14,444 nucleotides of DNA from Kocuria sp. (GCA_030454085.1 JAKDJD010000051.1:1-14444); one strand, 5' to 3'; positions 1 to 7,149 are shown, counted from the stretch's first letter. The notes: generated by a model from the letters alone, not told the origin. A program made the numbers and translations.

Positions 1-839
1 TGGCTCCACTGGGCCGTGACGCCCTGCCGCGTGGCGAGGCGGCAGAACCCGCACGACCGGATGACCGAACCGCCCGTACCGGGCTCGATGTACTCGTCCA
101 GGACTCGTTGCAATCGCAGCGGGTGGAACGGCCGAGGGTTGGTGTACCGCATGGAGGCCACTCGTGGGTTCCGGTGCGGCGTTGTGTGCTGACCGTTCAG
201 GTGGGCGATCCATCCCGGGCGGATACGGAGTCCCGGGTGCCGCAACTCGATCTGGTCGGTGGCCATGGATCCATGCTCCGGGCGGGGTTCAGGCTCGACA
301 TCGTGCAACCGCTTGCCGTGATAGCCGTCCCTGACGACCTCGGCCAGGGGACTGAGCTCGCCGATCACGGAAACCATGAGGGAGTCGTCTTCGGATGGAA
401 GATTCCGGCCGTTGACCACCAGGGCCGTTGAGCAGTACTCGATGTGCTGGGCGGCGAACAACGACCTGGCCGTCACGGCCTGGAACGGCATGCCGTGATG
501 CACCTGGAGATGCTCGACCCGGTCCGTCCGGGACAGCTCGCTGAAAAAGTGCGTCGCGTCCAGCACGCAGACGACGTCGACGAGCCGCGTGGGCTCCTCC
601 GGGTCCGCGAGCGAGCCGATGACGTCCAGAATCGGTGCCTGGATCGGGTATTCCACCACGACGCCGTCCGCCTGGGCCCAGGGGATGAGGGCCATCGCTT
701 CCCGGATGGGGTCCATCGCGATAGCCAGCCTCTCGGCAGTGATCACTTCGAAGCCGGTTTCGCTCGCGATTTTCTGTGCGTGGAGGCGACGCTCGGGTTC
801 GCACGTGCCGACGACGGCGATCACGGCGGTCCTGTCCAT
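1..839 (-). CDS. CobW C-terminal domain protein with degenerate GTPase domain, Mrf-like (3' end cut by window edge)
   Basis: The first 279 codons are visible; the gene runs off the left edge with no stop. The ATG at 839-837 follows AGGAG six bases upstream. The fold of the G3E/CobW family can be followed: an N-terminal hydrophobic strand (residues 4-11), a DGVVVEYP segment (58-65) where the family has its IETSG motif, a Walker-B-like strand VVCVLDATHF (89-98), then a CobW_C domain (from about 226) with RPFHPLRL (236-243) and RSCGFCRLATRQG (261-273). The residues that make a GTPase are absent: no GxxGxGKT P-loop (VVGTCEPERR instead), no CxCC zinc motif and no NKxD (VVNGRN at 141-146). A CxxC (C263, C266) sits in CobW_C. 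Mycobacterial Mrf, a ribosome-hibernation factor co-regulated with zinc-free ribosomal paralogues, has the same domain and, as I recall, a zinc-sensing CxxC. The adjacent L36 paralogue and Zur-like box support that role. A divergent zinc metallochaperone is the alternative. Confidence 0.8.
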   Translation of the reverse strand, partial: MDRTAVIAVVGTCEPERRLHAQKIASETGFEVITAERLAIAMDPIREAMALIPWAQADGVVVEYPIQAPILDVIGSLADPEEPTRLVDVVCVLDATHFFSELSRTDRVEHLQVHHGMPFQAVTARSLFAAQHIEYCSTALVVNGRNLPSEDDSLMVSVIGELSPLAEVVRDGYHGKRLHDVEPEPRPEHGSMATDQIELRHPGLRIRPGWIAHLNGQHTTPHRNPRVASMRYTNPRPFHPLRLQRVLDEYIEPGTGGSVIRSCGFCRLATRQGVTAQWS

Positions 840-917
840 GGGCTTCTCCTTAGTTCGGCCGGGTCCTGATGCGTGGTTGGGATTCGTGTGGTTCGATCTT
901 CTACTGTACTCTGTGAA

Positions 918-932
918 TGAGAATCAATAGCA
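918..932. promoter_or_regulatory. Putative Zur operator in the divergent promoter region
   Basis: TGAGAATCAATAGCA matches the actinobacterial Zur pattern TGAnAATnATTnTCA at most positions but is not a perfect palindrome. It lies just downstream of a plausible plus-strand -10 (TACTGT, 902-907) and over the -35/spacer region of a plausible minus-strand -10 (TACAGT, 908-903). Binding here could block both genes. The match itself is seen. That it is Zur-controlled is inferred from the flanking zinc-related genes. Confidence 0.5.
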
Positions 933-944
933 ATAAGGAGAATC

Positions 945-1067
945 ATGAAGGTTCGAGCATCACTGCGATCGTTGAAGAATCAGCCCGGTGCGCAGGTCGT
1001 CAAGCGCAAGGGTCGGATCTACGTGATCAACAAGCAGAACCCGCGCATGAAGGGCCGGCAGAAGTAA
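945..1067 (+). CDS. rpmJ: 50S ribosomal protein L36, cysteine-free (zinc-independent) paralogue
   Basis: This 40-residue ORF reads [20 protein letters not shown] and ends in NPRMKGRQK, the unmistakable form of the non-zinc (C-) L36. AAGGAG lies four bases before the ATG. Zinc-binding L36 proteins are about 37 residues with a CxxC...C...H ribbon; here there is no cysteine at all, so the protein folds without metal. L36 binds 23S rRNA in the large subunit. In actinobacteria such C- paralogues replace the zinc forms when zinc is scarce, releasing zinc from ribosomes, and are repressed by Zur when zinc is ample. The Zur-like box directly upstream and the divergent CobW_C protein fit this. A second, zinc-type rpmJ is expected elsewhere in the genome, in the ribosomal protein/rpoA cluster. 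Confidence 0.95.
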   Translation: MKVRASLRSLKNQPGAQVVKRKGRIYVINKQNPRMKGRQK

Positions 1068-1098
1068 ATCCGGCGGGGGTCCTGTGCGGTTCCTGTCG

Positions 1099-1155
1099 CG
1101 AGGTGGCAGTCTTGTGTGGTTTCTGGCCCGATTTCGTCCCAAATATGCCACCTCG
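1099..1155. other. Inverted repeat downstream of rpmJ
   Basis: CGAGGTGGCA (1099-1108) and TGCCACCTCG (1146-1155) are perfect 10-base inverted copies separated by 37 bases, in the non-coding gap between rpmJ and the SDR gene. There is no T-run after it, so it is not a classic intrinsic terminator. It may be a stem-loop or a small intergenic repeat. One such pair per window is about what chance alone would give, so confidence in a function is low. Confidence 0.3.
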
Positions 1156-1261
1156 AGGGGGAGCGGCGGGTAGTGTCACGTCGCGGGGCGGCGTCTGACC
1201 GGGGCATTCCGGCAGTCCCCATCACCAGCCGAACCGCTATCGACCCGAACGAGGACCCATC

Positions 1262-2014
1262 GTGAGCACCACCTTGATCACCGGCGCATCGTCCGGCATC
1301 GGCGAGGAGCTTGCCTCGCGGTTCGCGGAGCGGGGAGAGGACCTCGTTCTCGTGGCGCGACGCAGGGACCGGCTGGACGCGCTCGCTGACAGGATCGGCG
1401 ACGAGTTCGGTGTCGACGTCGAGGTGATCGACATGGACCTCTCCGATGTGCACGCCGCCCGCGAACTCCGAGACCGGGTCGGTTCCCGGCGGATCGACAC
1501 GGTCATCAATAACGCCGGTTTCGGTCTGAGCGGCGACGTCGCCGACCTGGATCCCGAGGACCTGGACGCGATGGTGAGGGTCAACTGCCTCGCCCTGACC
1601 GGGATCACGTCACGATTTCTGGGGGACATGGTGGCGCGAAATCACGGAACCATCGTCAACATTGCCTCGACCGCTTCCTACCAGCCCGTTCCGCACATGG
1701 CGGTCTACGCGGCATCCAAGGCCTTCGTGCTGTCATTGACCGAGGCCCTGTGGGCCGAAGCCGCCGAGCACGGGGTCAGGGTCCTGGCCGCCTGCCCCGG
1801 CCCGACCGAGACCGAATTCTTCGAACACGCCGGGCGGAAGGCCGCCGTCGGGCGCATGCGATCAACCGGGCAAGTGGCCGATGCTCTCATGGAAGCCCTC
1901 GACGGACGCTCTCCAAGCTTCGTCGACGGGTGGCTCAACCGCCTCATCGCCCAAGGATCATCATTTCTGCCGAAGAGGTGGGTGCTCAAGATCGCCGGCG
2001 CGGCCGTGAACTGA
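1262..2014 (+). CDS. Short-chain dehydrogenase/reductase (classical SDR, DltE/YqjQ-like)
   Basis: The protein has 250 residues, the usual size for a classical SDR, and starts at GTG with GAGGA upstream. Visible motifs are the nucleotide-binding TGASSGIG (7-14), a basic pair-rich ARRR at the end of beta-2 (32-35) that usually favours NADPH, NNAG (83-86), catalytic Ser136, and YxxxK with Tyr149 and Lys153. After these comes PGPTETEF (179-186), the cofactor-side loop. It should be a soluble cytoplasmic oxidoreductase reducing or oxidising a carbonyl/alcohol, but the substrate cannot be read from the sequence. It appears monocistronic: 194 bases separate it from rpmJ, and decayed sequence follows it. 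Confidence 0.9.
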   Translation: MSTTLITGASSGIGEELASRFAERGEDLVLVARRRDRLDALADRIGDEFGVDVEVIDMDLSDVHAARELRDRVGSRRIDTVINNAGFGLSGDVADLDPEDLDAMVRVNCLALTGITSRFLGDMVARNHGTIVNIASTASYQPVPHMAVYAASKAFVLSLTEALWAEAAEHGVRVLAACPGPTETEFFEHAGRKAAVGRMRSTGQVADALMEALDGRSPSFVDGWLNRLIAQGSSFLPKRWVLKIAGAAVN

Positions 2015-2064
2015 CTCGCGTACCAACCCGTGCGCTCGAGGCCGGCCCCCACGGAGTGGGCTGA

Positions 2065-2190
2065 CGGCGAATTCCTGGACAGCTCTCAGCCGTGGGGAGC
2101 ACCCTGGGATACATGCACGAACACCGCGGTGACTGCGAACAAATTGCCCAGCTCATGACCGGTACTCGGAGGACGGCACGCGCGCCGTGA
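2065..2190 (+). pseudogene. Probable remnant of a CsoR/RcnR/FrmR (DUF156) metal-sensing repressor
   Basis: The frame between a TGA at 2062 and a TGA at 2188 encodes RRIPGQLSAV...YMHEHRGDCEQIAQLM. This recalls the helix pair of DUF156 repressors, RRIEGQxxG...MxEExRxCxxIxxQxxA, including the Cys that is the first metal/aldehyde ligand. The reading is broken: no start precedes it, there are about four extra residues between GQ and the Cys, and the C-terminal helices with the His/Cys ligands are missing. It fills much of the 366-base gap 2015-2380. The assignment rests on a short motif. A chance ORF is the alternative. Confidence 0.35.
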
Positions 2191-2384
2191 CGGGAAACCA
2201 ACGCCATAATCACCGGGGAGAGCGAGGAACGCGACCAGTATCCCCGGCCCACGCCGCGCCGGCCTACATCCTCCACCTCAGGGGATGGCCGCTGACCCAG
2301 GAGTACCCGACCCAGGGCAGCGCCATGGCACGAGACGTCAAGGGGGCCGCCTTCGCGTGGCTCGGTCAGGAGAAGAATTCATGA
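2187..2384 (+). other. Short ORF overlapping the amidohydrolase start (ATGA); possible gene tail
   Basis: A 65-codon frame ends with MARDVKGAAFAWLGQEKNS. Its TGA shares bases with the amidohydrolase start (ATGA at 2381-2384), the spacing typical of translationally coupled actinobacterial genes. No family is recognisable and no ribosome binding site is seen before its first ATG at 2187. It may be the surviving 3' end of a former upstream operon partner. No other candidate gene is seen in this gap. Confidence 0.2.
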
Positions 2385-3493
2385 AAACACTCATCAGTTC
2401 CGTCGGCGTCTTCAACGGCGAAATTCTCTTGGAAGGTCTCCACGATGTCGTCTTCGACGACACCGGCATCCTCTCGGTCCAGCCCGCCGGAACGTGCGAG
2501 GCGGCCGCCGCGGAGGTGGCCGTGGACGGGACCGGACGGACCCTCCTTCCCGGCCTCATCGACTCCCACGTGCACATCACGGACCCCCAGCAACTGGACC
2601 AGTTGCTCGATCACGGTGTCACCACCGCGTTGGACATGGCCATGTGGCCATTCGAGTTCCAACAGCAGATTCGTTCGGAGGAACACGGCACCGCGATCCT
2701 CACCCCGGGCGCACCGCTCGTCTCCCCTCACGGAACACATGCCCGGATCCCGAACTTTCCCGCAGCATCGATGGCGGACGACGCCGAGGGCGCCCGCAGG
2801 CTCGTGCGTGAGCGCGTCGATCAGGGCAGCGACTACATCAAGATCATCCTGGAGAACCCGGATCATGGTGGTTTGGAGGCCGACGTCGCCCGGGCCGTGG
2901 TCGATGAGGCACACCGTGCAGGGAAATTGGTGGTTGCCCATGCTGCGGCCGCCGGTGCCTACGAGATCGGGGTGGAGGTCGGCGTCGACATCCTGACCCA
3001 CGCGCCGCTCGACAAGAAACTGCCGCCGCGCCTGCTGACCGACATGCTCCAGAAGCACATCGTCTCCTCGCCCACGCTGACCATGATGAAGGGGACCGCC
3101 GAGTTCTACGCCGCCCAGGGGCTCGACTTCGCCTACGCGAACCAGGCGGTCGCCGACATGCACAGGGCCGGAAGCACGATCCTGGCAGGTACCGACGCTA
3201 ACCAGGCGCCTGGCGTCCCGGCGAACGTGGTCCACGGAACCTCGATCCACGAGGAACTCGGGTTGCTGACACAGGCCGGCCTCGCCCCCGTGGAAGCGCT
3301 CCAGGCGGCCACGAGCCTGACCGCCAAGGTCTTCGGGCTGGAGGATCGCGGCGTCGTCGAACCCGGGCGTCGTGCCGATCTGGTTCTCGTGACCGGGGAT
3401 CCAACCCGTGACATTACCGTGACCGAGAACCTCGAAGGGGTCTGGATAGGAGGTCGCCCGACGTCGCCCCGATCTGCCCCGCGCGACCAATGA
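2381..3493 (+). CDS. Metal-dependent amidohydrolase family protein (imidazolonepropionase/prolidase-like)
   Basis: The ATG at 2381 is chosen over an in-frame ATG 32 codons earlier because AGGAGA lies seven bases before it and the protein then begins with the normal N-terminal beta domain. The 370 residues show the amidohydrolase-1 TIM barrel: PGLIDSHVH (57-65) with metal ligands His63 and His65, DYIKIILE (151-158) with Lys154 in the position of the bridging (carboxylated) lysine, His187 in VVAHA, His207 in DILTHAPL, and the catalytic Asp272 in LAGTDAN. The C-terminal RADLVLVTGDPTRDI (331-345) closes the beta sandwich. It should be a cytoplasmic zinc-type hydrolase of a cyclic amide, amino group or peptide-like bond; the substrate is unknown. 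Flanking sequence on both sides is decayed, so any pathway partners have been lost. Confidence 0.9.
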   Translation: MKTLISSVGVFNGEILLEGLHDVVFDDTGILSVQPAGTCEAAAAEVAVDGTGRTLLPGLIDSHVHITDPQQLDQLLDHGVTTALDMAMWPFEFQQQIRSEEHGTAILTPGAPLVSPHGTHARIPNFPAASMADDAEGARRLVRERVDQGSDYIKIILENPDHGGLEADVARAVVDEAHRAGKLVVAHAAAAGAYEIGVEVGVDILTHAPLDKKLPPRLLTDMLQKHIVSSPTLTMMKGTAEFYAAQGLDFAYANQAVADMHRAGSTILAGTDANQAPGVPANVVHGTSIHEELGLLTQAGLAPVEALQAATSLTAKVFGLEDRGVVEPGRRADLVLVTGDPTRDITVTENLEGVWIGGRPTSPRSAPRDQ

Positions 3494-3600
3494 CACGCTT
3501 GCCGCTGCGATGAACCGGCACCCGTCCCCGGCCTCGCTGGCCACCACCGAGGAGAATGACGGCGAGTTCAGCGAGGCGGTGACGGCCCGACTCCAGACAG

Positions 3601-3756
3601 TTGCTTGGGTGTCACCAGGAGATGGCCGTCCATTTCCTGCACCTGGTCCTTGCGGGCGTGTTCGACCGACACCCCGATCTCAAGCCCATCCTGGGTCACT
3701 GGGGCGAGTGATTCCGTTCTTCCTGGAACGTCTCGACGAGATGTTGCCGACCCGAA
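3601..3756 (+). pseudogene. Frameshifted fragment of an amidohydrolase-2 (ACMSD/gamma-resorcylate decarboxylase-like) protein
   Basis: The frame through 3622-3708 reads HFLHLVLAGVFDRHPDLK followed by PILGHWGE and a TGA at 3709. Shifted by one base, the reading continues IPFFLERLDEMLPT. Together these form the conserved block of amidohydrolase-2 decarboxylases (LxxxGVFDRxPxLKxxxGHxGExxPFxLxRLD). One missing base after the GAG codon would explain the break. Only about 50 residues survive, with neither the N-terminal metal site nor the C-terminus, so it is a relic. It lies in the 347-base gap 3494-3840; the rest of that gap shows nothing recognisable apart from the upstream region of the permease gene. 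Confidence 0.75.
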
Positions 3757-3840
3757 TCTCGCGGTCTAGGAGAGCGCTGCGACGTCGTCGATGACGTAAC
3801 ATGTATCACTGGCCACTGTGACCTGACGGAAAGACCAAGT

Positions 3841-5319
3841 ATGAGCGAGTCCTCTTCGAAACCTGTCTCGACCAGCACCCAGGGAGAGAGCCTGGAACGG
3901 GGACTCAAGAACAGGCACCTCCAGCTCATTGCGATTGGTGGAGCCATCGGGACCGGGTTGTTCTTCGGCTCCGGCAAGCTGACCAACCTGGTCGGCCCCG
4001 GCCTGCTTCTGGTTTACGCACTGATCGGCTTCGTCCTCTTCTTCGTGATGCGCGCCCTCGGCGAGTTGTTGCTGTCCAATCTCAACTACAAGACGTTCGG
4101 CGACATCGCGAAGGACAACATCGGCCCGTGGGCCGGGTTCATGGTGTCGTGGAACTACTGGTTCTCCTGGGTGGTGGGGTGCGTTGCCGACCTGGTCGCC
4201 ATCACCGCCTACATTCAGTTCTTCTGGCCGGACGTGCCCGTCTGGCTGCCGGCGCTGGTCACGGCGATCGGCTTGATCGTGCTGAATCTCCAGCCGGTCA
4301 AGGCCTTCGGCGAGACGGAGTTCTGGTTCGCGATCATCAAGATCGTCGCGATTCTTGCGTTGATCTTCGTAGGCATCGTACTGGTGCTGACCGGGTACGA
4401 GAGCGGTGACGGAACCCGGGCGGCGGTTTCGAACCTCTGGACCCACGGTGGCTTCTTCCCGACCGGCATCACCGGATTCGTGCTCGGATTCCAGTTGGCG
4501 ATCTTCTCCTTCATTGGGATGGAGCTCGTGGGCACCACGGCCGCCGAGACGGAAAACCCGCACCGCAACCTGCCTCGGGCCATCAACTCGATCCTGTTGC
4601 GCATCGTCGTCTTCTACATCGGGTCGCTGGGAGTGATCATGATGGTCACCCCGTGGGATCGCATCGATCCCGAACAGAGCCCCTTCACCACGATGTTCAG
4701 CAACACGGGTTTTGCCGCCGCCGCGTTGGTGGTCAACCTGGTGGTCCTGACGTCGGCGGCTTCGAGCGCCAACTCGGGGGTATATTCTGCTACCCGCATG
4801 TCTTTCGGGCTGGCGAAAGACGGTCACGCCCCCAAGGCGCTGGACTATACGACCCGGCGTGGTGTGCCCATGAAAGCCGTCTTCTTCACGACGGTCTTCC
4901 TGTTCGCCGCAATCCCGATCCTGTTGGGCGGCGATGCCCTGACGCAGGCGTTCACCGTGGTCAGCTCGATTTGTTCCGCGGACATCCTGTTCACGTGGGG
5001 ATCCATCGTGGTCAGTTACATCATGTACCACCGGCGTCACCCGGACCGGCACCGTGCTTCTGGGTTCCGCATGCCGCTGCCCCGCATTGCCCCGTGGGTG
5101 GTCCTGGCCTTCTTCGTGTTCATCGCCTTCACGCTGACGCTCAGTGCCGATACCAGGATCGCCGCAATCCTCAGTCCCTTCTGGTTCCTGCTCCTTGCGG
5201 TGCTGTGGCAGGTGGTCAAGCGACGCCTCCAGAAGCAGCACCGGCCGCTGACCTCCGAGATCCCCTTGGTCTCGCCGCGGGAAATCCGGCAACACTTCGA
5301 CGACGCCGAGGACAAGTAG
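3841..5319 (+). CDS. cycA: D-serine/D-alanine/glycine:H+ symporter (amino acid permease, CycA type)
   Basis: The 492-residue protein aligns by eye along its whole length with E. coli CycA. It has an N-terminal cytoplasmic RGLKNRHLQLIAIGGAIGTG (20-39) carrying the GGAIGTGL substrate-binding break of TM1, then MRALGELLLSNL, GPWAGFMVSWNYWFSWVV, ELVGTTAAETENP (228-240) and VVLTSAASSANSGVYSATRM. Twelve hydrophobic segments are expected, with both ends cytoplasmic, as in the AAT family of the APC superfamily. CycA imports glycine, D-alanine, D-serine and D-cycloserine with protons. The TTAAET stretch favours CycA over the lysine, proline or aromatic permeases. A weak GGAAAG lies 11 bases before the ATG. 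A 151-base gap separates it from folP2, so it is probably a single-gene transcript. Confidence 0.9.
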   Translation: MSESSSKPVSTSTQGESLERGLKNRHLQLIAIGGAIGTGLFFGSGKLTNLVGPGLLLVYALIGFVLFFVMRALGELLLSNLNYKTFGDIAKDNIGPWAGFMVSWNYWFSWVVGCVADLVAITAYIQFFWPDVPVWLPALVTAIGLIVLNLQPVKAFGETEFWFAIIKIVAILALIFVGIVLVLTGYESGDGTRAAVSNLWTHGGFFPTGITGFVLGFQLAIFSFIGMELVGTTAAETENPHRNLPRAINSILLRIVVFYIGSLGVIMMVTPWDRIDPEQSPFTTMFSNTGFAAAALVVNLVVLTSAASSANSGVYSATRMSFGLAKDGHAPKALDYTTRRGVPMKAVFFTTVFLFAAIPILLGGDALTQAFTVVSSICSADILFTWGSIVVSYIMYHRRHPDRHRASGFRMPLPRIAPWVVLAFFVFIAFTLTLSADTRIAAILSPFWFLLLAVLWQVVKRRLQKQHRPLTSEIPLVSPREIRQHFDDAEDK

Positions 5320-5344
5320 CCGTCGGGCCGAAGGCGACGCCGGA

Positions 5345-5360
5345 CTCACACTTTTGTGAG
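5345..5360. promoter_or_regulatory. Inverted repeat upstream of the folP2 operon (candidate operator)
   Basis: CTCACACTTTTGTGAG is a perfect 6+4+6 inverted repeat in the gap between cycA and folP2, and a related GTGAGTGTGG follows at 5363-5372. It lies 58 bases before a -10-like TACACT (5418-5423), which is itself 47 bases before the folP2 ATG. It could be a repressor site or the stem of a weak terminator for cycA. There is no T-run beyond it. Confidence 0.3.
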
Positions 5361-5470
5361 GGTGAGTGTGGCATGAGGCTCATGCGGTGGAGCGCACCGG
5401 ACCGGCGCGGAACGGTTTACACTGCGGATTGACCCGACGGACCGATCCCCACCCGCAAGCAAAGGACCCC

Positions 5471-6349
5471 ATGTCTCACCGCATCATTGGACGCAGAAGC
5501 TTCGACTTCGAGAAGCAGGTTGCGGTGATGGCGGTGATCAACCGGACGCCGGATTCCTTCTACGACCGTGGAAGGACCTATGAGATCGATGCCGCGGTCT
5601 CGTCCGCGGTGCGGGCCGCCGAACAAGGTGCCGACTGGGTCGATATCGGGGGTGTGCCCTTCGGGCGCGGACGCGCGGTCAGCCTGGCCGAGGAACTCGA
5701 CCGCATTGTTCCGGTGATCGAACAGGTTGCGGCTGCGAGCGACGTCGTCATCTCGGTGGACACGTACCGCGCAGAGGTCGCGGAGGCGGCTACCGCTGCG
5801 GGCGCATCCGTCATCAACGACACCAGCGGATTCTCCGACCCCCGGATGGCGGCGACGGTCGCCGAGTCGGGGGCGCACGTCGTCATCACCCACAGTGCCG
5901 GTAGGCCGCGCGAGGAGAAGCCACCGGCCAGGTACGCCGACGTGGTTGATGACGTCTGTTCATTCCTCTCCGAGCGGGTCGACCAGGCCGTGGAGGCGGG
6001 CATCCCGCGTCAGAACATCATCCTCGACCCCGGGCACGACCTGGACAAGAACACCCTTCACACGCTCGACATCACGCGGCGGCTCGACGAGGTCGTCGGC
6101 CTCGGTCTTCCGGTGCTGGCGGCAGTCTCCAACAAGGACTTCATCGGCGAGGCCATCGATCGTCCGCAGGGAGAACGCCTCCACGGTTCGATTGCCGCGA
6201 TGATGGCGTGCATCGAGCGAGGAGCGCGGATCGTCAGGATGCACGACGTCGCCTCCGCCGTGGACGCGGCCCGCATGTATGAGGCCATCCTCGGGTGGCG
6301 GGAGCCCGTCCGAGTCGAGCACAACGCCCAGTCAGGAGGGAACGTATGA
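5471..6349 (+). CDS. folP2: FolP2-type dihydropteroate synthase homologue
   Basis: The ATG at 5471 with AAAGGA four bases upstream is preferred to an in-frame ATG 35 codons earlier; it gives 292 residues, the normal length. The TIM-barrel pterin site is preserved: NRTPDSF (24-30), SVDTYR (95-100), INDTSG (115-120), LDPGHD (185-190), SNK (220-222, Lys retained) and RMHDV (256-260, phosphate-binding Arg/His retained). Loop 2, normally GGESTRPG, is GGVPFGRG (60-67), and the usual SRK has become SNK, so the pABA/sulfonamide side differs. NRTPDSFYD, DKNT.H and SNKDFIGE are hallmarks of mycobacterial FolP2 rather than FolP1. FolP2 proteins are reported not to replace true DHPS, so a related pterin-conjugating reaction is possible. 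The stop overlaps the next gene's start (ATGA), so the two are translationally coupled. Confidence 0.88.
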   Translation: MSHRIIGRRSFDFEKQVAVMAVINRTPDSFYDRGRTYEIDAAVSSAVRAAEQGADWVDIGGVPFGRGRAVSLAEELDRIVPVIEQVAAASDVVISVDTYRAEVAEAATAAGASVINDTSGFSDPRMAATVAESGAHVVITHSAGRPREEKPPARYADVVDDVCSFLSERVDQAVEAGIPRQNIILDPGHDLDKNTLHTLDITRRLDEVVGLGLPVLAAVSNKDFIGEAIDRPQGERLHGSIAAMMACIERGARIVRMHDVASAVDAARMYEAILGWREPVRVEHNAQSGGNV

Positions 6350-7098
6350 GCATCGACCAGTTGTTTCCGACCGCCCGGCAGGGACTGACCGACGAGCAGT
6401 TGCTCACCCTCTACGCGCCGCGCACCGCCGCCGACGGCGCCTGGCTGCGCATGAACTTCGTGGCCAGCCTCGACGGCGCCGTTGCGGTCGACGGGGTTTC
6501 GGGGAGTCTGGGCGGCCCAGGCGATTTCCGGGCCTTCGAACTCCAGCGGTACCTGGCCGACGTCGTGCTCGTGGGTGCCGGAACGGTGCGGGACGAAGGA
6601 TACGGCGCCATGGTCCTCCCACAGGAGGCCACCCAGTGGAGGGCAGATCACGGTCTCGCGGCCCAACCCGTCTTCGCCCTGATCAGCGGGTCGGCCGATC
6701 TGTCCCCGGACGCGGAAACCTTCTCCGGGGCACCGGTCCGGCCCCTGGTCTTCGTGTCTGCTGATGCCGACGAAGCGCGCCGCGACGCACTCGCGGAGGT
6801 CGCCGACGTCGTCATTGCCTCGGTTCCTGGCGGAGCGGCCATCGATCCTCGCATCGTGCGAGCGCACCTGGTCTCCCGCGGGCTGACACGGATCCACGGC
6901 GAAGGCGGCCCCCGGGTCTTCGGCTCGTTCCTTGAGGCCGGAGTCGTGGACGAACTGTGCCTGACGATGGCCCCGAAGCTCCTGGGCGGACGGGCCGGCC
7001 GCATCGCCGCCTCGGAGTCGTCCGTCCCGACGCAGATGGACCTCGCCTCCGTGCTCCGGTCCGAGGATGAGCTTCTGCTTCGGTATGTCCGGAAGTGA
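6346..7098 (+). CDS. RibD C-terminal domain reductase, Rv2671-like (pyrimidine/dihydrofolate reductase family)
   Basis: The ATG at 6346 follows AGGAGG by six bases and overlaps the folP2 stop. The 250-residue protein is a single RibD_C/DHFR-fold domain: WLRMNFVASLDGAVAVDG (33-50), GVSGSLGGPGD (50-60), LADVVLVGAGTVRDEGYG (70-87) for NADPH binding, and later RIHGEGGPRVFG and DELCLTMAPKLLGG. It lacks the deaminase half of bifunctional RibD. The same blocks occur in M. tuberculosis Rv2671, which can act as an NADPH-dependent dihydrofolate reductase and gives resistance to para-aminosalicylate when overexpressed. Coupling to a FolP2 homologue suggests it reduces a pteridine or dihydrofolate-like product rather than the riboflavin intermediate, although the latter cannot be excluded. 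Confidence 0.85.
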   Translation: MSIDQLFPTARQGLTDEQLLTLYAPRTAADGAWLRMNFVASLDGAVAVDGVSGSLGGPGDFRAFELQRYLADVVLVGAGTVRDEGYGAMVLPQEATQWRADHGLAAQPVFALISGSADLSPDAETFSGAPVRPLVFVSADADEARRDALAEVADVVIASVPGGAAIDPRIVRAHLVSRGLTRIHGEGGPRVFGSFLEAGVVDELCLTMAPKLLGGRAGRIAASESSVPTQMDLASVLRSEDELLLRYVRK

Positions 7099-7149
7099 AT
7101 CGCCGGGCCGGGTGAGTCGCGTAGTCAGGGCCGGGGGCCGTGGCGTGGT

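Noticed and set aside
108..869. Plus-strand frames opposite the CobW_C protein
   Set aside because: The minus frame, unlisted only because it runs off the edge, shows CobW_C motifs and a good ribosome binding site; the plus frames show nothing.
2366..3547. A 393-residue minus-strand open frame across the amidohydrolase
   Set aside because: It is antisense to a gene with all catalytic motifs, and it has no recognisable family or ribosome binding site.
3766..5349. A 527-residue minus-strand open frame across cycA
   Set aside because: Its composition (Asp/Gly/Arg/Gln/His/Glu-rich, no domain) is that of the antisense of a GC-rich membrane-protein gene. cycA on the plus strand is unambiguous.
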